Assembly (NCBI RefSeq): GCF_008831285.2
Contig: NC_045139.1
Coordinates: 26,642,412 to 26,706,411, forward strand
Direction: 5' to 3'
Length of the DNA: 64,000 nt
From: Nymphaea colorata
Taxonomy: Eukaryota; Streptophyta; Magnoliopsida; Nymphaeales; Nymphaeaceae
Shown here one piece after another: positions 22,691-33,730 of the stretch (within the stretch, counting starts at the first letter, position 1; every line of letters starts with the position of its first letter). Under the pieces are notes generated by a model, which saw only the letters and a program-made list of their open reading frames with translations, searched no databases and was not told the DNA's origin. Position numbers and translations under genes: made by a program.

Positions 22691-23982
22691 CCAACGAAAT
22701 GTCCCAAGTAAGTGTAAGACCTGATGTTATAAGAATCGGCCACTCATTCGATTGCTATATTTAAACATGATCTATGCAAGATTGTTTATAACATCTCAAT
22801 AACCGATGGATGTTTCGGAATCATGTTCAACCGACATGTTTATTACATGCCATAGATGTCTCTTACTCGGATCTGATCATATAGCTATTACCGCTCAAAT
22901 GGTGCACATATAGTTCGAGTTGATTTGAAAGATACCAAATGAAAAGCCAGAGTCCAATCGGCATACGAGATTTTTGTGTAAACGGTCCTTGCATTAATAA
23001 GAGAACATCTCCAAAATCACTCTGCTTCTTCTCACTTATTTCCAAATTCATATCTGCCATCTTCTTTTTAGACCTCACGAGCAACATGTAAAAACCCAGC
23101 CTAGTTAACTTGGCTGACTCCGTTTTCAATCGGTTAAAAAAAGAGAAAAAACAGGAATTGTCAAGACACGCCCGAGTCATGGGATGACGAGGCTGAGTCA
23201 TCTGAGTTTTGGCCATGTCAGTGGTGAGTTTAAACGAGTCATATATGGTAGAGTACAATACACATATTTCAAACTCTAACGGAGCTTACAATATAGCATT
23301 TTTAGCAAGGGCAGACCTAGTCTTCAATTTGTCTTTCGGGGTTATTATTATCCAAATGTACCCTATTTTTTTGCTTTTTACCAGGAACTGTCAAATCACA
23401 GGAGGACAAGTAGAAGAAATCTTATACGGTGGAATGATAACCAATGTGCCATATATAGTTAAAGAAAAATAAAAATGGAATTGGAAAATGGTAAAGAGAA
23501 CTAATGGTTTTGGAAATACGCAATAGACATCACATTCTGCCTAGTTCATAGATTAATTTGGATACCTGTAGAACGAATTGAACATGTTACAAAATAGCTA
23601 TGAAAGTTTCATAGAATTGAATCAGAATCCTATTGCTTATTTGATTTGTATCTCATTATTATGCACCCAGTTCACTCGTATAATTCGGTCTGGACTCAAA
23701 TATGATAATAAACAACCCGGACATACCCATTTCTAGATAAGCAAGAGATTAACAACCCATCATAGCCTTGTCGATTCCCTCTGCCTCTAAAGTCCTGTGT
23801 TGTGTAGGAATATAAGTAGAGTACAATACACAGATTTCAAATTCAAACGGAGCTTACAAGTTCAAAGGGAAGACAAACTCAAACAGGTCGCTCGGCTTGC
23901 CTCATTTTTATTAGGAGTTGCCTCATTTTTATTAGGAGTTACGTAAACTGAACTTGAGCTCATTAACCGTAGTAATTGATTC
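22691..23982. other. 3' flank of the glucanase gene, no further gene
   Basis: A 131-codon minus-strand open frame (22863-23258) shows no recognisable domain and is probably chance. A perfect 21-bp tandem duplication (TGCCTCATTTTTATTAGGAG plus T) lies at 23898-23939, just beyond the glucanase stop codon. Confidence 0.45.
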
Positions 23983-25200
23983 TTATGGGAAGTTGATGTC
24001 ATACACTGGTTGCATGTTGGGGTAGAAGATCCCGAAGTTGCGCTCTATCTCAGCTCCTGGCTTCAAGTTCTCGTTGAAGAGGCCAAAGACGTAAGTAACC
24101 AAAGGCGTCCCGGGCCTCTTAGGCGTCCCTCGAGCCGCATGGTTCACCAGATTCTGGTTGTACGTCCATGCGTCGGACACTGTAGCATCATAAGTTTTGG
24201 CATTCCTCCAACCGCCGCCGCTGCGCCCTCTAGATGGCCAGCCACTCTCCGTGATAATGATGGGAATGTGAGCTCTCCTGCCAAGGCCATCAACCTTTTC
24301 AATCGCCGAGTAAACTGTGTCCACCATTGCATCGAAGAGGTTTCGGTACCTCAAGGCGCCGTCACTAACCACGTCATAATTGGCTCTGAAGAGGGCGTAG
24401 TCCAAGGAAACGACGTCGTTCTGAACATAGGCGAAGTAAGGGTAGACGGTGATCATGAGCGGCGCGCCAGTTCGGGCTAGAAATTGGGCGATGGGCACCA
24501 TGAAGGGCATAGCTTGTGGAGTGAAGACGCCGGCAGAGGGAGGGAAGCCGGTGGTCACCGCCGTGCTGACTACTGTGGATACCTTGATCCGACCTCCGAG
24601 TCCGGCCCCTTGAATGGAATTGTATATGTTTTGCATGGCCGGAAGTACCAACTGCGCTTGGGGTCCTGGGATGAGCTCGTTGCCAACAGTGATGGACCCA
24701 AATGTGACAGCCGGGTAGGCTTGGATGTTTGTCGCGACCCACGAGCCGGCAGCCGATGGGTTGTTGGCTATGTTCTGGAGTTGGGAGTTTGGGACGGCGA
24801 GATTGACCTCGATGCCGGAGTTTCCTAGTGCCTGAAGGACGTCCCGGTTCGGCTCAAACAGCCTCACCTTCCTGATGTTCTTCCATCGAAGGAGCCCGAC
24901 AACCGCCGATGGTGGTGGCAGATTGTTGCCGTTCAAACCATAACAGATTCCAGCTGCCTGAGCTTCTGCAACGAAGATTGGAAACACAATCGTGAGCCAA
25001 ATACAAAAACGCTATACTTCAAACTGATCATATAAGCAAAACCCACGTTAACTTCCAAATTTGAGTTCTTAGAGTTTGAATCTCTCAAATGCTAATTGTG
25101 TTGCCTGCTTGCCTGCCCTATTAGGTGCTCCACTGAGCAGGCTGATCAGAACTAAGGTCATCAACATTGTCAAATAAACATCCCCCAAAAAAGCAGCCAT
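23983..25200 (-). CDS. glucan endo-1,3-beta-glucosidase (GH17), two exons, GC-AG intron
   Basis: Hydrolyses internal beta-1,3 bonds of callose and fungal glucans; such enzymes are secreted and act in defence (PR-2) or development. Exon 1 (25113-25200) encodes a 29-aa hydrophobic signal peptide, MAAFLGDVYLTMLMTLVLIS and onward. Exon 2 (23983-24965) encodes the catalytic domain. The intron (24966-25112, 147 nt, phase 1) has donor CAG|GCAAGC and acceptor TTGCAG. The predicted length is 356 aa, normal for the family. Mature protein probably starts at AGICYGLNGN. The acid/base Glu lies in ITVGNELIPG and the nucleophile Glu in IIITESGWPS; FGLFNENLKPG is the C-terminal signature. The end at INFP lacks a vacuolar extension, suggesting an extracellular form. 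No frame lesions are seen. The exon 1 start is set by the paralogue at 57598, which shares the signal exon. Confidence 0.9.
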
Positions 25201-25252
25201 TGCGATATAGGTCGAGAGTCTTGGACATCCCTAAAACCAGAGACATTCTTAT

Positions 25253-25263
25253 TAAATTTATAG
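25253..25263 (-). promoter_or_regulatory. TATA box of the glucanase gene
   Basis: Minus-strand CTATAAATTTA lies about 53 bp before the start codon. The same box (CTATAAATTA) lies in the same place before the glucanase pseudogene at 57664-57673, so it is conserved between paralogues. Confidence 0.65.
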
Positions 25264-25300
25264 GGGAGAGAGGGAGGGAGAGAGAGAGAGTGAGGGGATG
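25262..25300. repeat. GA-rich tract upstream of the glucanase TATA box
   Basis: Imperfect (GA)n/(CT)n sequence directly upstream of the TATA box on the gene strand. Confidence 0.8.
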
Positions 25301-25504
25301 AGAAGGAGAGAGGCGATGCACATCGTAGGTCAAGAAAAGCAGGTGGGCGGCTGCTTTACCAAGCACTCGTCAGCTCCACCAAACACATGGGAGGCGAAAC
25401 TGTTACATGGAGACCGTGTGGTGTATATAATGAATATATGTCGATGTGAACCATATTTATCAATATTATTATTTATTTTTATGCTCATGTTCAACAAATA
25501 AATA

Positions 25505-26000
25505 AAAAGTAAGAAAGAATAAATATATATGAAATAACAAATAAGTATAAGATAATATAAATGATATAACAAAAAATTTATGATAATGAAATAACTAACT
25601 AATGTATAATATAACGTTAAATATGAGTATAAGATAATAAAAAATTTATAAGATAATGAGATAATAAATATATGTATGAGATAACGATAAATATAAGTAT
25701 TAAATAATAATATATTTATAAGATAATGAGATAACAAGCATATATATAAGATAATGCTAAAACATAAGTAAAATAATAACGTTAATGAAATAATAAAATA
25801 TTTATAAAATAATGAAATAAGTTAAATAACGCTATGAACATGACAAAAAAAAAACAAAAATGCTTTTTTATTGCTTATAGAGGCATATTAGTCATAATGA
25901 TATAATATATACACAAATATTACTTTGATCGAATCTTCAATTTTTTTTTTGTTTTTCTTTTTTGTTCCTACAAAAATTTATTTTTTGGTTAATCATGAGC
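25505..26000 (+). repeat. ATGAGATAA-type degenerate array, copy A
   Basis: About 320 bp of degenerate units resembling TATAAGATAATGAGATAA are spaced irregularly by 8-20 bp. A conserved tail follows: ATGACAAAAAAA...AAATGC, TTATTGCTTATAGAGGCATA, TTAGTCATAATGATAT and TTAATCATGAG. The same array and tail occur inverted at 61490-61962, so array plus tail behave as one dispersed element. No ORF or terminal inverted repeat is seen. It lies 300-800 bp upstream of the glucanase start and carries roughly nine GATAA words. Confidence 0.65.
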
Positions 26001-27839
26001 ATATTGTCATTAGCCATCAAAATTTCATGCTATTTGGCGCCCCAATGTGGTTAATGGATAAAGTATCTTCAATTCACAAAAAGAAAGTTTTTTATGGTTA
26101 ATAAATAAAGTATCTTCAATTCACAAAAACAAAACTTTTTGTATGGACAAAAAAGAAAATTAAAAAAAAATAAAAAATTGATAAAAAGGAGATCACACGT
26201 TCCTGTGTTTCACCATGAATGACAAAAAAATAAATCAATTTGTGAGAGGGTTAGGAGCAAATTCAAATAAAAGTTTGACGTCTCAACCCCAGCGACCAAG
26301 AGTTTGTGATGCAAGCTGTACGTCATTGTCATTAGCGAAGCACATCTTCAGCCTACACAAGTAGTGCGTTCATCACCAAGTGGCTAGCTGGTTCCACCAT
26401 CAAATGAGTGTCACAATAGTATATAAATATAAAAAGATGAGTGCTTGTGGGATACGACTTAAGTCTGGTGCGGACACAACATGGCTGACCTTAGGTTCAG
26501 CTCAAAATATTTCAAGGGTTGAGGCCTACACCAATCACACTCTAGAGACTTAGTCACTTTTCAAGCTGCGTGATCTATTTCAATATCAATAGTTACAAAT
26601 TTCTATATTTATCTCTTTGTTGCAACATCGGTAATAACTAGATATTTACAATATCTCACATGATCTATTTCTTTGGGGTTTGTTTGGTAAATGAAACAAT
26701 TTTTATAAATATTATATGAATCTGTCGTAAAAGTTGGGGCATATTTATAAAACACTTTTCAATGTGTTTTATAAACCTGCTTAATTTTTTTGGGTCATAT
26801 TTATGAAAAAGTTACATATTAGTCAAACAGACTTTAGAGATCAGTTTGACAACATAACACAAGAGGACATTTGATAAATGTCCTTGTGGACCTAACCGAA
26901 CATTCTATCTACCATACTCTTGTTCTATTTGCCTTGTTATTGATGTTCCTTGTCTATTGTTTGATGGTTTTAAGAACAGAACACCATGTTCCTTTTGTTC
27001 GGTGCTTGTTTTCTTTGTTATCTGTCTTATCTGTCCTAACTGTTTTGTTTGACGTTTGACGTTTGATTTATGTTATGTTTATTTTGCATGTTCCGTAAAA
27101 TATCTGCTTCATATACAGCTCATTCTGTCTACTGTTCGATAACAAAAACACTGTGTTTGTTGGTTTTGCTTGTTTCATCCATTGTTGTTTTTAGAGTATG
27201 AGACATCATACAAAGCTTATGCTATAAAAATTATTTATCATGCTTATGTTTGGCCTAATAAGAATATGTTATACCAATACTATTACAAACTTCAAAATAA
27301 AAACCTATTAAACCAAGATCAACACATTTATCAACTTAAATCAAGATAATATATATAACACCAATAAATCAAAATCAATTTCATAACTTGAAGAAAAACA
27401 TCATCAGTGGTAGATGTTCAAAGGGTTCAAATAAACATTATCAAGTAAACACATAGAAAATCAAAATACAAATAGCTGAGAGCCACATGTTGGCAAATTA
27501 GACCTGCTACAAACACTGACAATTATGACAAATCACTAACAATGGTCTTCTATTAATCTCACGTGCTGTTATGTCTCTGGTTCTCTCATCAAAAACCACA
27601 TACTACATGGGACGAGACATCGATAGTTCCTGCACGTCATAGAAATAAAAAGACAAACAAATAATTAGACAAACAAACACACTAGTTAAGGTTCATGATG
27701 AGGTCACATGAAAATAGGTACTCTTACTAAAAGCTAAGTTTAGATCATCCATCCATCTAATTCAAGTATAATAATATTAATTGCTAACAAAAATTGTTTT
27801 TGTGAAATTTTTATATGATCACCATAAAATACAACTGCC
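26001..27839. other. intergenic, no gene recognised
   Basis: AT-rich, with a direct duplication of about 46 bp around 26049-26135 (AAAGTATCTTCAATTCACAA twice). At 26689 GGGTTTGTTTGGTAAATG resembles a MITE end, without a partner. Pyrimidine-rich open frames near 26871-27059 look like chance. Confidence 0.4.
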
Positions 27840-27960
27840 CCACCACTCCATAGAGAAGATTGGGACAAGAATTATCTGAGCATAGTAGCTGCCAGCATGA
27901 TTGAAAGCGACACAGAAATAGTTGAAGGCGCCCCTGCCATGTTCATCAAAATTTTGCAGT
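27840..27960 (-). other. possible terminal exon (weak)
   Basis: On the minus strand a short frame reads KILMNMAGAPSTISVSLSIM, then LAATMLR and a stop. This hydrophobic end resembles the C-terminus of GPI-anchored proteins. It could be the last exon of the gene whose exons lie at 28448-28740, but no joined frame can be shown. Confidence 0.15.
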
Positions 27961-28268
27961 CGTCTTCTTGTTTTGTTTTTTGTCATTTTTTAGCTTATCA
28001 CACCATGTCTTTTAAGTACTTGAATTTTTCTGCGTTCTTTTGTTTTTTCTGGTTTTTCATTTTCTTGAATTAAAATACATTTTTTTTAGTTACTCCGATT
28101 CACAAACAATTAAATTTATATGATTTGCTGAAGTTATAGTCTAATTAGATTATTTTATTCAATTTAAATATTGATTTTAGCAGTATTAGTACAAATAGAG
28201 GAAAAAAAAAGGTAACTAAATAAATGAGACAAGATAAGAAAGAAAGGAAGCCAATCATTTATAGGAGC

Positions 28269-28366
28269 AAGATTGAGTTATTTAGATTTTTGTTGTATAA
28301 TATTTTGGAAATGGTCCAAGATTGAGTTATTTAGATTTTTGTTGTCTAATATTTTGGAAATGGTCC
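28269..28366 (+). repeat. 49-bp tandem duplication
   Basis: AAGATTGAGTTATTTAGATT... begins at 28269 and again at 28318 with one mismatch. It lies just 3' of the unidentified gene's last clear exon. Confidence 0.85.
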
Positions 28367-28447
28367 AGTGCTTGCGGCTTTGCCCGCCCACATGCCACGG
28401 TGTTGCGTCAGAGAGGATGAACAAACTGAGCAATTAGACAAACTCAC

Positions 28448-28740
28448 CTCAGACTTCTTTGAACTCCTTTGGCTTCCATCATTTCGGCCATTCTCCAAAT
28501 CAGAGTAAGGCTTCCCGGCGACCAACCTAAAGATCACTGAAATATCCTGCCATGCTCAGCCTTCCAACTCCTTGACAAATGAAATAATACGCTCATTAGC
28601 ATACCTGGATTAAAAGTAACTTTGTCTGGCTCTCCCTTGAGAATATTGTCACCATTCCCACGATGATAGGTCTCACGTACTTCCACAGCATGAATTTGTG
28701 AGGTCTCCTGACATACATCTGGTATAAGCGCTTCTTCCAC
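28448..28740 (-). CDS. two exons of an unidentified plant gene
   Basis: Exon 28605-28740 follows a strong acceptor (TATTTTTCAG|GTGGAAG) and ends at CCAG|GTATGC. It encodes VEEALIPDVCQETSQIHAVE and on to LKGEPDKVTFNP. After a 68-nt intron, exon 28448-28536 (acceptor TATTTCAG) continues the frame as VIFRLVAGKPYSDLENGRND, then SQRSSKKSE, and ends at GAG|GTGAGT. The frame is kept across the junction (1+89 nt) and all four splice sites are canonical, so real exons are likely. I do not recognise the family. A possible further 5' exon, VAPAGGQDALNL at about 28980-29017, lies beyond a GC-rich hAT-like block. No start or stop is identified, so the gene is partial or decayed. Confidence 0.5.
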
Positions 28741-28804
28741 CTGAAAAATAAGAATTAAATAATTGGGACATTGAGATGATAAATATGCAGAAATTTTTGG
28801 ACTA

Positions 28805-28972
28805 AGAGTTGGGGGCCGTCGGGCTGATCTGGGTTGGGCCCGAGCCTGGGCCCTGTCAGGCCGAATCGAGTTGGACCCGAGCCTGGGCTTGGAGTAGGTT
28901 TTTTGAGCTCGGACTTGTGCCCATACAGGGTTGGATACCGGTTACCGCTGGCCACCTAGCCCCGCACCCACC
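28805..28972. mobile_element. GC-rich hAT-like end or MITE between exons
   Basis: GGGCC, CGAGCCTGGGC and GTTGGACCCGAGCC words end at a border reading TAGGGGTGGGTGCGGGG on the minus strand, typical of hAT subterminal DNA. It sits between exon-like sequences of the unidentified gene, probably in an intron. The opposite border and target duplication are not clear. Confidence 0.45.
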
Positions 28973-29210
28973 CCTAACTAGATTAAGGGCATCCTGCCCT
29001 CCAGCTGGAGCCACCTAAGTGGTTTCTTCCAAGTACTTGTAGAAAAAATAAAAACAAGTTGCAATTCCATTGAGGAAAACTAAAGCTTAGTATCCTTCTA
29101 GCAGTTGTTTACTTTATTGAACAAGACACAAGCACCAACATGAGAAAATAACAAAAAGTTCTCCCAATATTGGTATTACCAACTTCTCATACTCAGTAAC
29201 ACCATCTTCT

Positions 29211-29552
29211 TCATCCACTTGAGGTCTTTGCTTCTTCTTCTTCGTCACGATCATCAATAGGTGGAGGTAGGTTAAGATCAATGTGGAGATGATTCTTTCT
29301 ACCCACATTATTGGTCGGCTGCCTATGCAAGGTTATATGTCCACCCATAGTTTGTCTAGTCGGGAAGCACCTTCCACAGATAAAGCACTCATGACGGCTC
29401 ACCGTCACTGGGCACTTTTGAACAGCACGCCCGCCAACATTAGAGCACTGTATCTTGCATCGGCTACTATGAGCGCCAAGTGCTTTGAACGAATGAAACT
29501 TGTGATGTGCAAGAAATGCCTGGGCCCAATTGGTTGGCCCAAATTGGTCCAT
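29211..29552 (-). pseudogene. C2H2 zinc-finger/EAR repressor fragment (ZAT-like), 5'-truncated
   Basis: Plant ZAT-type proteins are nuclear repressors with two QALGGH-type fingers and an EAR motif. Here the second finger is complete (HECFICGRCFPTRQTMGGHI then TLHR). An EAR motif (HIDLNLPPP) follows before the stop. The first finger survives only as FHSFKALGAHSSRC: its Cys pair is missing and the last His is replaced by Cys. The frame before it (GPTNWAQ) matches hAT-like GGGCCCAATTGG DNA, suggesting that a transposon border near 29515-29530 cut the gene. Probably non-functional. Confidence 0.62.
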
Positions 29553-30930
29553 AACTTAAAAAAATATTTTTTATTAATACTAATATATGTTTTATTATTA
29601 AAAATATATTGTATATTTAAAAAAATATTTTATGTTTATAAAAAAAGTTTATTTTATATTTATAATTTTTTTTATTGTAACCAAGCGAGGCCTGGTAACA
29701 GCTGGGCAAGAACTGAGTCTCGGCTGGCCCGACCCACTAAGAATCGGGTCCGGGCTGGCCGATGTCCAAAAGTTGGGCCTGGCCTAAGCCCAGTACCCGA
29801 AACCTGGGCTTTGGCACGAGCCCAATACCCGAAACCCGAACCTGGGCTTGGCTGGGCCCTGATCGGTTATAATAATTTTTTTTTAAATATAAAATAAATT
29901 TTTTGCCCTATCGGTAGTAGAACATAGAATAATATAGGATAATGAAGAGATGTGTGATGTATCAAAATATCTAAGCATAATAACAATATGTGAAAGAAAA
30001 GGAGAACGATCCATATAGTTATTATTTTTTTTCGTGCCTCTTGTAATTCATCTTTGCAATCCATTCTTTGGCTAAAAGAGTGGTATTCATTTGATCCAAG
30101 TCATCCGGTTCAATTTTTTTTTCCTTTATCAGGTTTTTTATGGACTCCATTCTATTAATATGCTCCATCATTTGTATTTTCCCTTTCAACTTTTCTATCT
30201 CTACCTGCTTCTTTGAAAATTTTCAAAAGAGAGAAGCTTTCATAGACCTTATGATCCTCATATAGCTTCATTTAAATTTTCATCAGTCTTCTTCCGCTCC
30301 ATACTGGCTGCTTGAAGATTAGGATCTCAGGCAATACTAAAAATATAGAAATTTAATATAGTAAGCTAACATGTACACATTTTTAGAAGACAACTCATCC
30401 TTTATACACGTATACAATATGAAGAAAAAGACAAGTCATAAAAACACGAAATTCAGATACTGGTTAAAAAAACAGCTAGACATCACTAGACATTGGGAAA
30501 TGTAGACATCATGTAGCTTTGCTCGATACATGCCTGGGTTCGGCTCGGATAGGCCCGACAGGGGCTTGATCCACTCCAATAACACTAAAATATTTTTATT
30601 AATAATAATATATATTTTAATATTAAAATTATATTTTATATTCATAAACAAAATTATTTTGTTTATCATAACCAGGCCGACCCGAACCCTGTTCTTACCA
30701 GGCTGAGCCAGGCCGTCGTCGGGTACTCGGTGTCGGGCCCAACTTGGGCCCGGGCTCGGGTAGCATGAAAAGCCTCCTAGTTCGGTACTATAACGGGCTC
30801 GGGCTCAACACGACCCAATTATAATATAAAAAATATTTATTTAAAATATAATTTTTTAAATATAAAATATATACTATTAATAATAAGAAATAACTTTTTG
30901 AATGTTATCAGGTCAGATCGGGCTCCCGTC
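29553..30930. mobile_element. cluster of hAT-like subterminal blocks and AT-rich interior
   Basis: GC-rich blocks at 29690-29865, 30530-30575 and 30672-30810 (GGCCTGG, CCCGAACC, GGGCTCGGGC words) alternate with AT-rich DNA. The AT-rich text AAATATTTTTATTAATAATAATATAT, followed by an ATAACCAGGCC-type border, occurs near 29563-29700 and again near 30591-30690. This indicates two related or nested copies. No transposase is seen, and element borders cannot be fixed. Confidence 0.45.
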
Positions 30931-31090
30931 GGGGAAGTACATGCATCAAGGGTGCGTGCGAGAGTGGGAATTACCTCTTTCATCAAAATTATTACCAAAG
31001 CTAAGGTCAAGGTGAACTTGAGGACACGTACGAACAAAACCCTCATCTGACTGGTGAGAAATTAAGAACACCGGAGCAGTTTGTCTCATC

Positions 31091-31800
31091 TTACAGATTA
31101 CGAAGATTAAGGAGGCCAGTTTTATAGGGTGGAGGAGCTTCCTTGTCGGAGACGAAGGTCATCAAACTTCGAATTAGACGGATTCTCACTGACGCGAGAA
31201 AAATAAAAAGTGTTGCTACCTCCTTGTTGTCACATGTAACATTTATATCGTCAATGTACACGAGAAGTATGAGTGTACCTTGGGGTGAGTGAGAGGTGAA
31301 CATGGTGTAATCTGAGCTGCTTCGTCTAAATCCATTTTCTATAAGAACACTGCTTAGCTTGGAGAACCACAATTGTGGAGATTGTTTGAGGTCATAAATA
31401 GATTTTTTTAGTCTGCACGAGGTGGATCCATACATACCTCATCTTCTAAATCACCATGTAAGAAGACATTTTTCATATCTAGTTGAAATGTATCCAAATT
31501 TTCGTTTGCCGCAACAGATAGTAAAATTCTTAGACTTCATTTTTGCAACCAAAACAAATGTTTCTATAAAGTCAATACCTTTATGTTGATATACTCATTT
31601 GCAACTAGATGGGCTTTGTACCTTTCCACTGTACCATCATTGTTATATTTCATCTTGTATATTGATTGACATCCAACTGATTGCTTTTCAGGTGGGAGTG
31701 GAACAATAACCCATGTCTAATTCTTTTCTAGAGTCTTCAATTCTTCACTCATAGCATGTCTCTATTTTTTATTAGAATTGGCTTGTTCAAAAGTAATCAG
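31091..31800 (-). mobile_element. Ty1/copia reverse-transcriptase relic
   Basis: 31435-31130 (minus) encodes SIYDLKQSPQLWF, then a fingers/palm segment with YIDDINVT (YVDD-type active site). The upstream part, 31800-31440, in broken frames still shows QTWVIVPLP and VGCQSIYKMKYN-like text, then a DMKNVFLHGDLED-like block. These are consecutive copia RT motifs. No LTRs are seen nearby; a dead fragment. Confidence 0.78.
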
Positions 31801-32811
31801 TTCTTGGTGAAAATAAGTGTTGAGGACATAATTTTGATAAATGGATGACAATTTTTAAAAATAAACTTCGTGCTCAGTGGGACGTTTGGCGGGTGATTGC
31901 AATAGGCGAGAACAAAAGGGATAGAAGTCACTAAAGCAAGTAGGGGGTCAACTCTCATGGCTAGATCTTCTCACTACTGGGGGCTCATGGCCATGGACAA
32001 TGGGTGAACTCTAAAGCGGTGACTCTAGTGGGTTCAATGTGTGGATGAGCTGGTTCAACCAAGAGCTGCTATCCTAAAATCGCGTAACTAAAACAGGTCC
32101 TTTCATCGCATAGCTTCCTCTTGTAATCATAACTCGTCCAATGCTGGCCTAGTCTCTGCTCTAAGGCATCCCAGTGTATTTGGAGCTGCGACAACCGTTC
32201 AGCATCAGAGAAATTAAAGAGGCTCGAATTGGTACACGTTGCATGGGCAGCCACCATTTTTTCCAATTAAATATTTTAATGTGATTGAAACAATTACATA
32301 TTGACTTTGTCACTGAACAAATTAACGCTTTCCTTCAGCAGTGGTGGAATCACATGTGGGCTTGTTATTCACATATTAGTTCTTTCTAGCCATTCAATTA
32401 TTTATATATTGATCCTCCCATTGATTTGTTTAGTGCCTCTCAATCAATTCACTGTCATGTATTTGAAAAGTCTAAGATCTTTCAAATAAGTGCCATTAGT
32501 AAAAAATATCTAACCCGATATGAGATTGGAAAGTTTCTAGTCAAAATTATCAAATGTATCCCATTCTGCAACAGGGAATGCCCTCTCGCCGACCTAAATT
32601 CTGCAAATCAAATTTTTAAATTGCATTCGAAAGGCTATCTCATTGAACAGAACCACGTATCAAGTAAAAAACATTGTCAACGTTATCTGATACAGAGTGG
32701 TGTAACAAAAATAACTAATGGCTGTACGTTCCTCTGTCTATCTATTTTTCTCCCTGCGAATACACATTGGAAGAGACATGAACTTTGATCAACCGGTATG
32801 TTAAACATATA
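31801..32811. other. intergenic, no gene recognised
   Basis: Open frames at 32069-32266 (minus) and 32426-32788 (plus) have no recognisable motif or splice context. Confidence 0.35.
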
Positions 32812-32960
32812 AGCGATGTTGGTTTAGGCCTTCAACTGGGAATCGTCTAAGAACAGCCAAGGGTAGTACAATGTCGGGAAGAAGTTGGTGCCTCAGATGG
32901 CAAAGGCTGGGGTCACTCATGTTTGGCTTCCTCCACCCTCGCAGTCAGTTTCTCCTGAAG
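32812..32960 (+). pseudogene. alpha-amylase (GH13) exon fragment
   Basis: The plus strand encodes AFNWESSKNSQG, a stop, YNVGKKLVPQMAKAGVTHVW and LPPPSQSVSPE. The FNWES and AKAGVTHVWLPPPSQSVSP blocks are characteristic of the N-terminal region of plant alpha-amylases, which hydrolyse starch. Two TAG stops replace a Gln (just before AFNWES) and a Trp codon (QG*YN), each by a single transition. Similarity ends at 32960, where an exon border is plausible. No other amylase exons are seen nearby, so it is an isolated pseudogene piece. Confidence 0.75.
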
Positions 32961-33109
32961 ATAACCATTCCTGTTCTTGATCTCAGACTCTCACCTTCAT
33001 TCGTTTAAATACCATAACTGATCTATTCATTATCTTTACTTCGTTTGTGATTTCTAAATCCTTTCTATACTAGTACTAAGGTATAGGATGTGGACCTACC
33101 TGAAGATAA

Positions 33110-33730
33110 TACGATCTGAATCCAAATCTTGTAATCATAATCTATAATATTTTTGTTCTAAATTGAAATAGGAAATGCCAGAAAGATGCAAAATATCATT
33201 TTATGTTATGGAAATTCATGATCCAAAATCTAAGCTTCAAAATCGAAATCCAACATTTAGGATCTAAAATTCTAAGTCCAAAACTTGAGATACAAAATCC
33301 GTAATCTAATGTTTGAGATCTAAAAATCTGACATCCAAAATCCAAAATCTAAACTCCAAGACCTAAGATCCAAATCCAAAATCTAACGTTTGTGGTCTAA
33401 AATCCAATGTCCATGATTTGACAACCATAATATGGTATCGATAATATGAGATTTATGATTAAGGACTCATTATGTGAAATCTGACAGAAAATCCAAAATC
33501 TGAAGTCCAAGGTCCAAAATTTAAGTTTTAAGATCCATAATCGGAGATCTAGAATATGAAATCGATGACTTGAGATTTATGATTCAAAATCCATGATCCC
33601 ATATTTGGAGTCTAAGACCCAAAATCAAATACTTGAGATCTAAAATATGAGATCCATGATTCGAGATCCAAAACGCGTGATCCATAATCTGAAATTCACA
33701 ATCTACCATTGTGATTTTTAAGATCTAAAT
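33110..33730 (+). repeat. degenerate GATCCAAAATC-type short-period repeat
   Basis: Over 600 bp of loosely repeated words such as GATCCAAAATCTAA, GAGATCTAAAATC and GATCCATAATC with a period near 10-20 bp. There is no coding potential. Related text occurs near 10180-10280 and, on the other strand, near 12240-12760 and 34540-35110. Confidence 0.6.

Noticed and set aside
22863-23258. 131-codon minus frame
   Set aside because: No recognisable motif, no relative in the window, and composition typical of chance AT-rich frames.
24010-24828. Long frames in other registers over the glucanase exon
   Set aside because: Shadows of the GH17 coding strand; the same shadows recur over the pseudogene at 55.6-56.6 kb.
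25330-25737. 135-codon minus frame rich in Tyr, Ile and Leu
   Set aside because: Translation of the ATGAGATAA-type array; could suggest a membrane protein but is repeat-derived.
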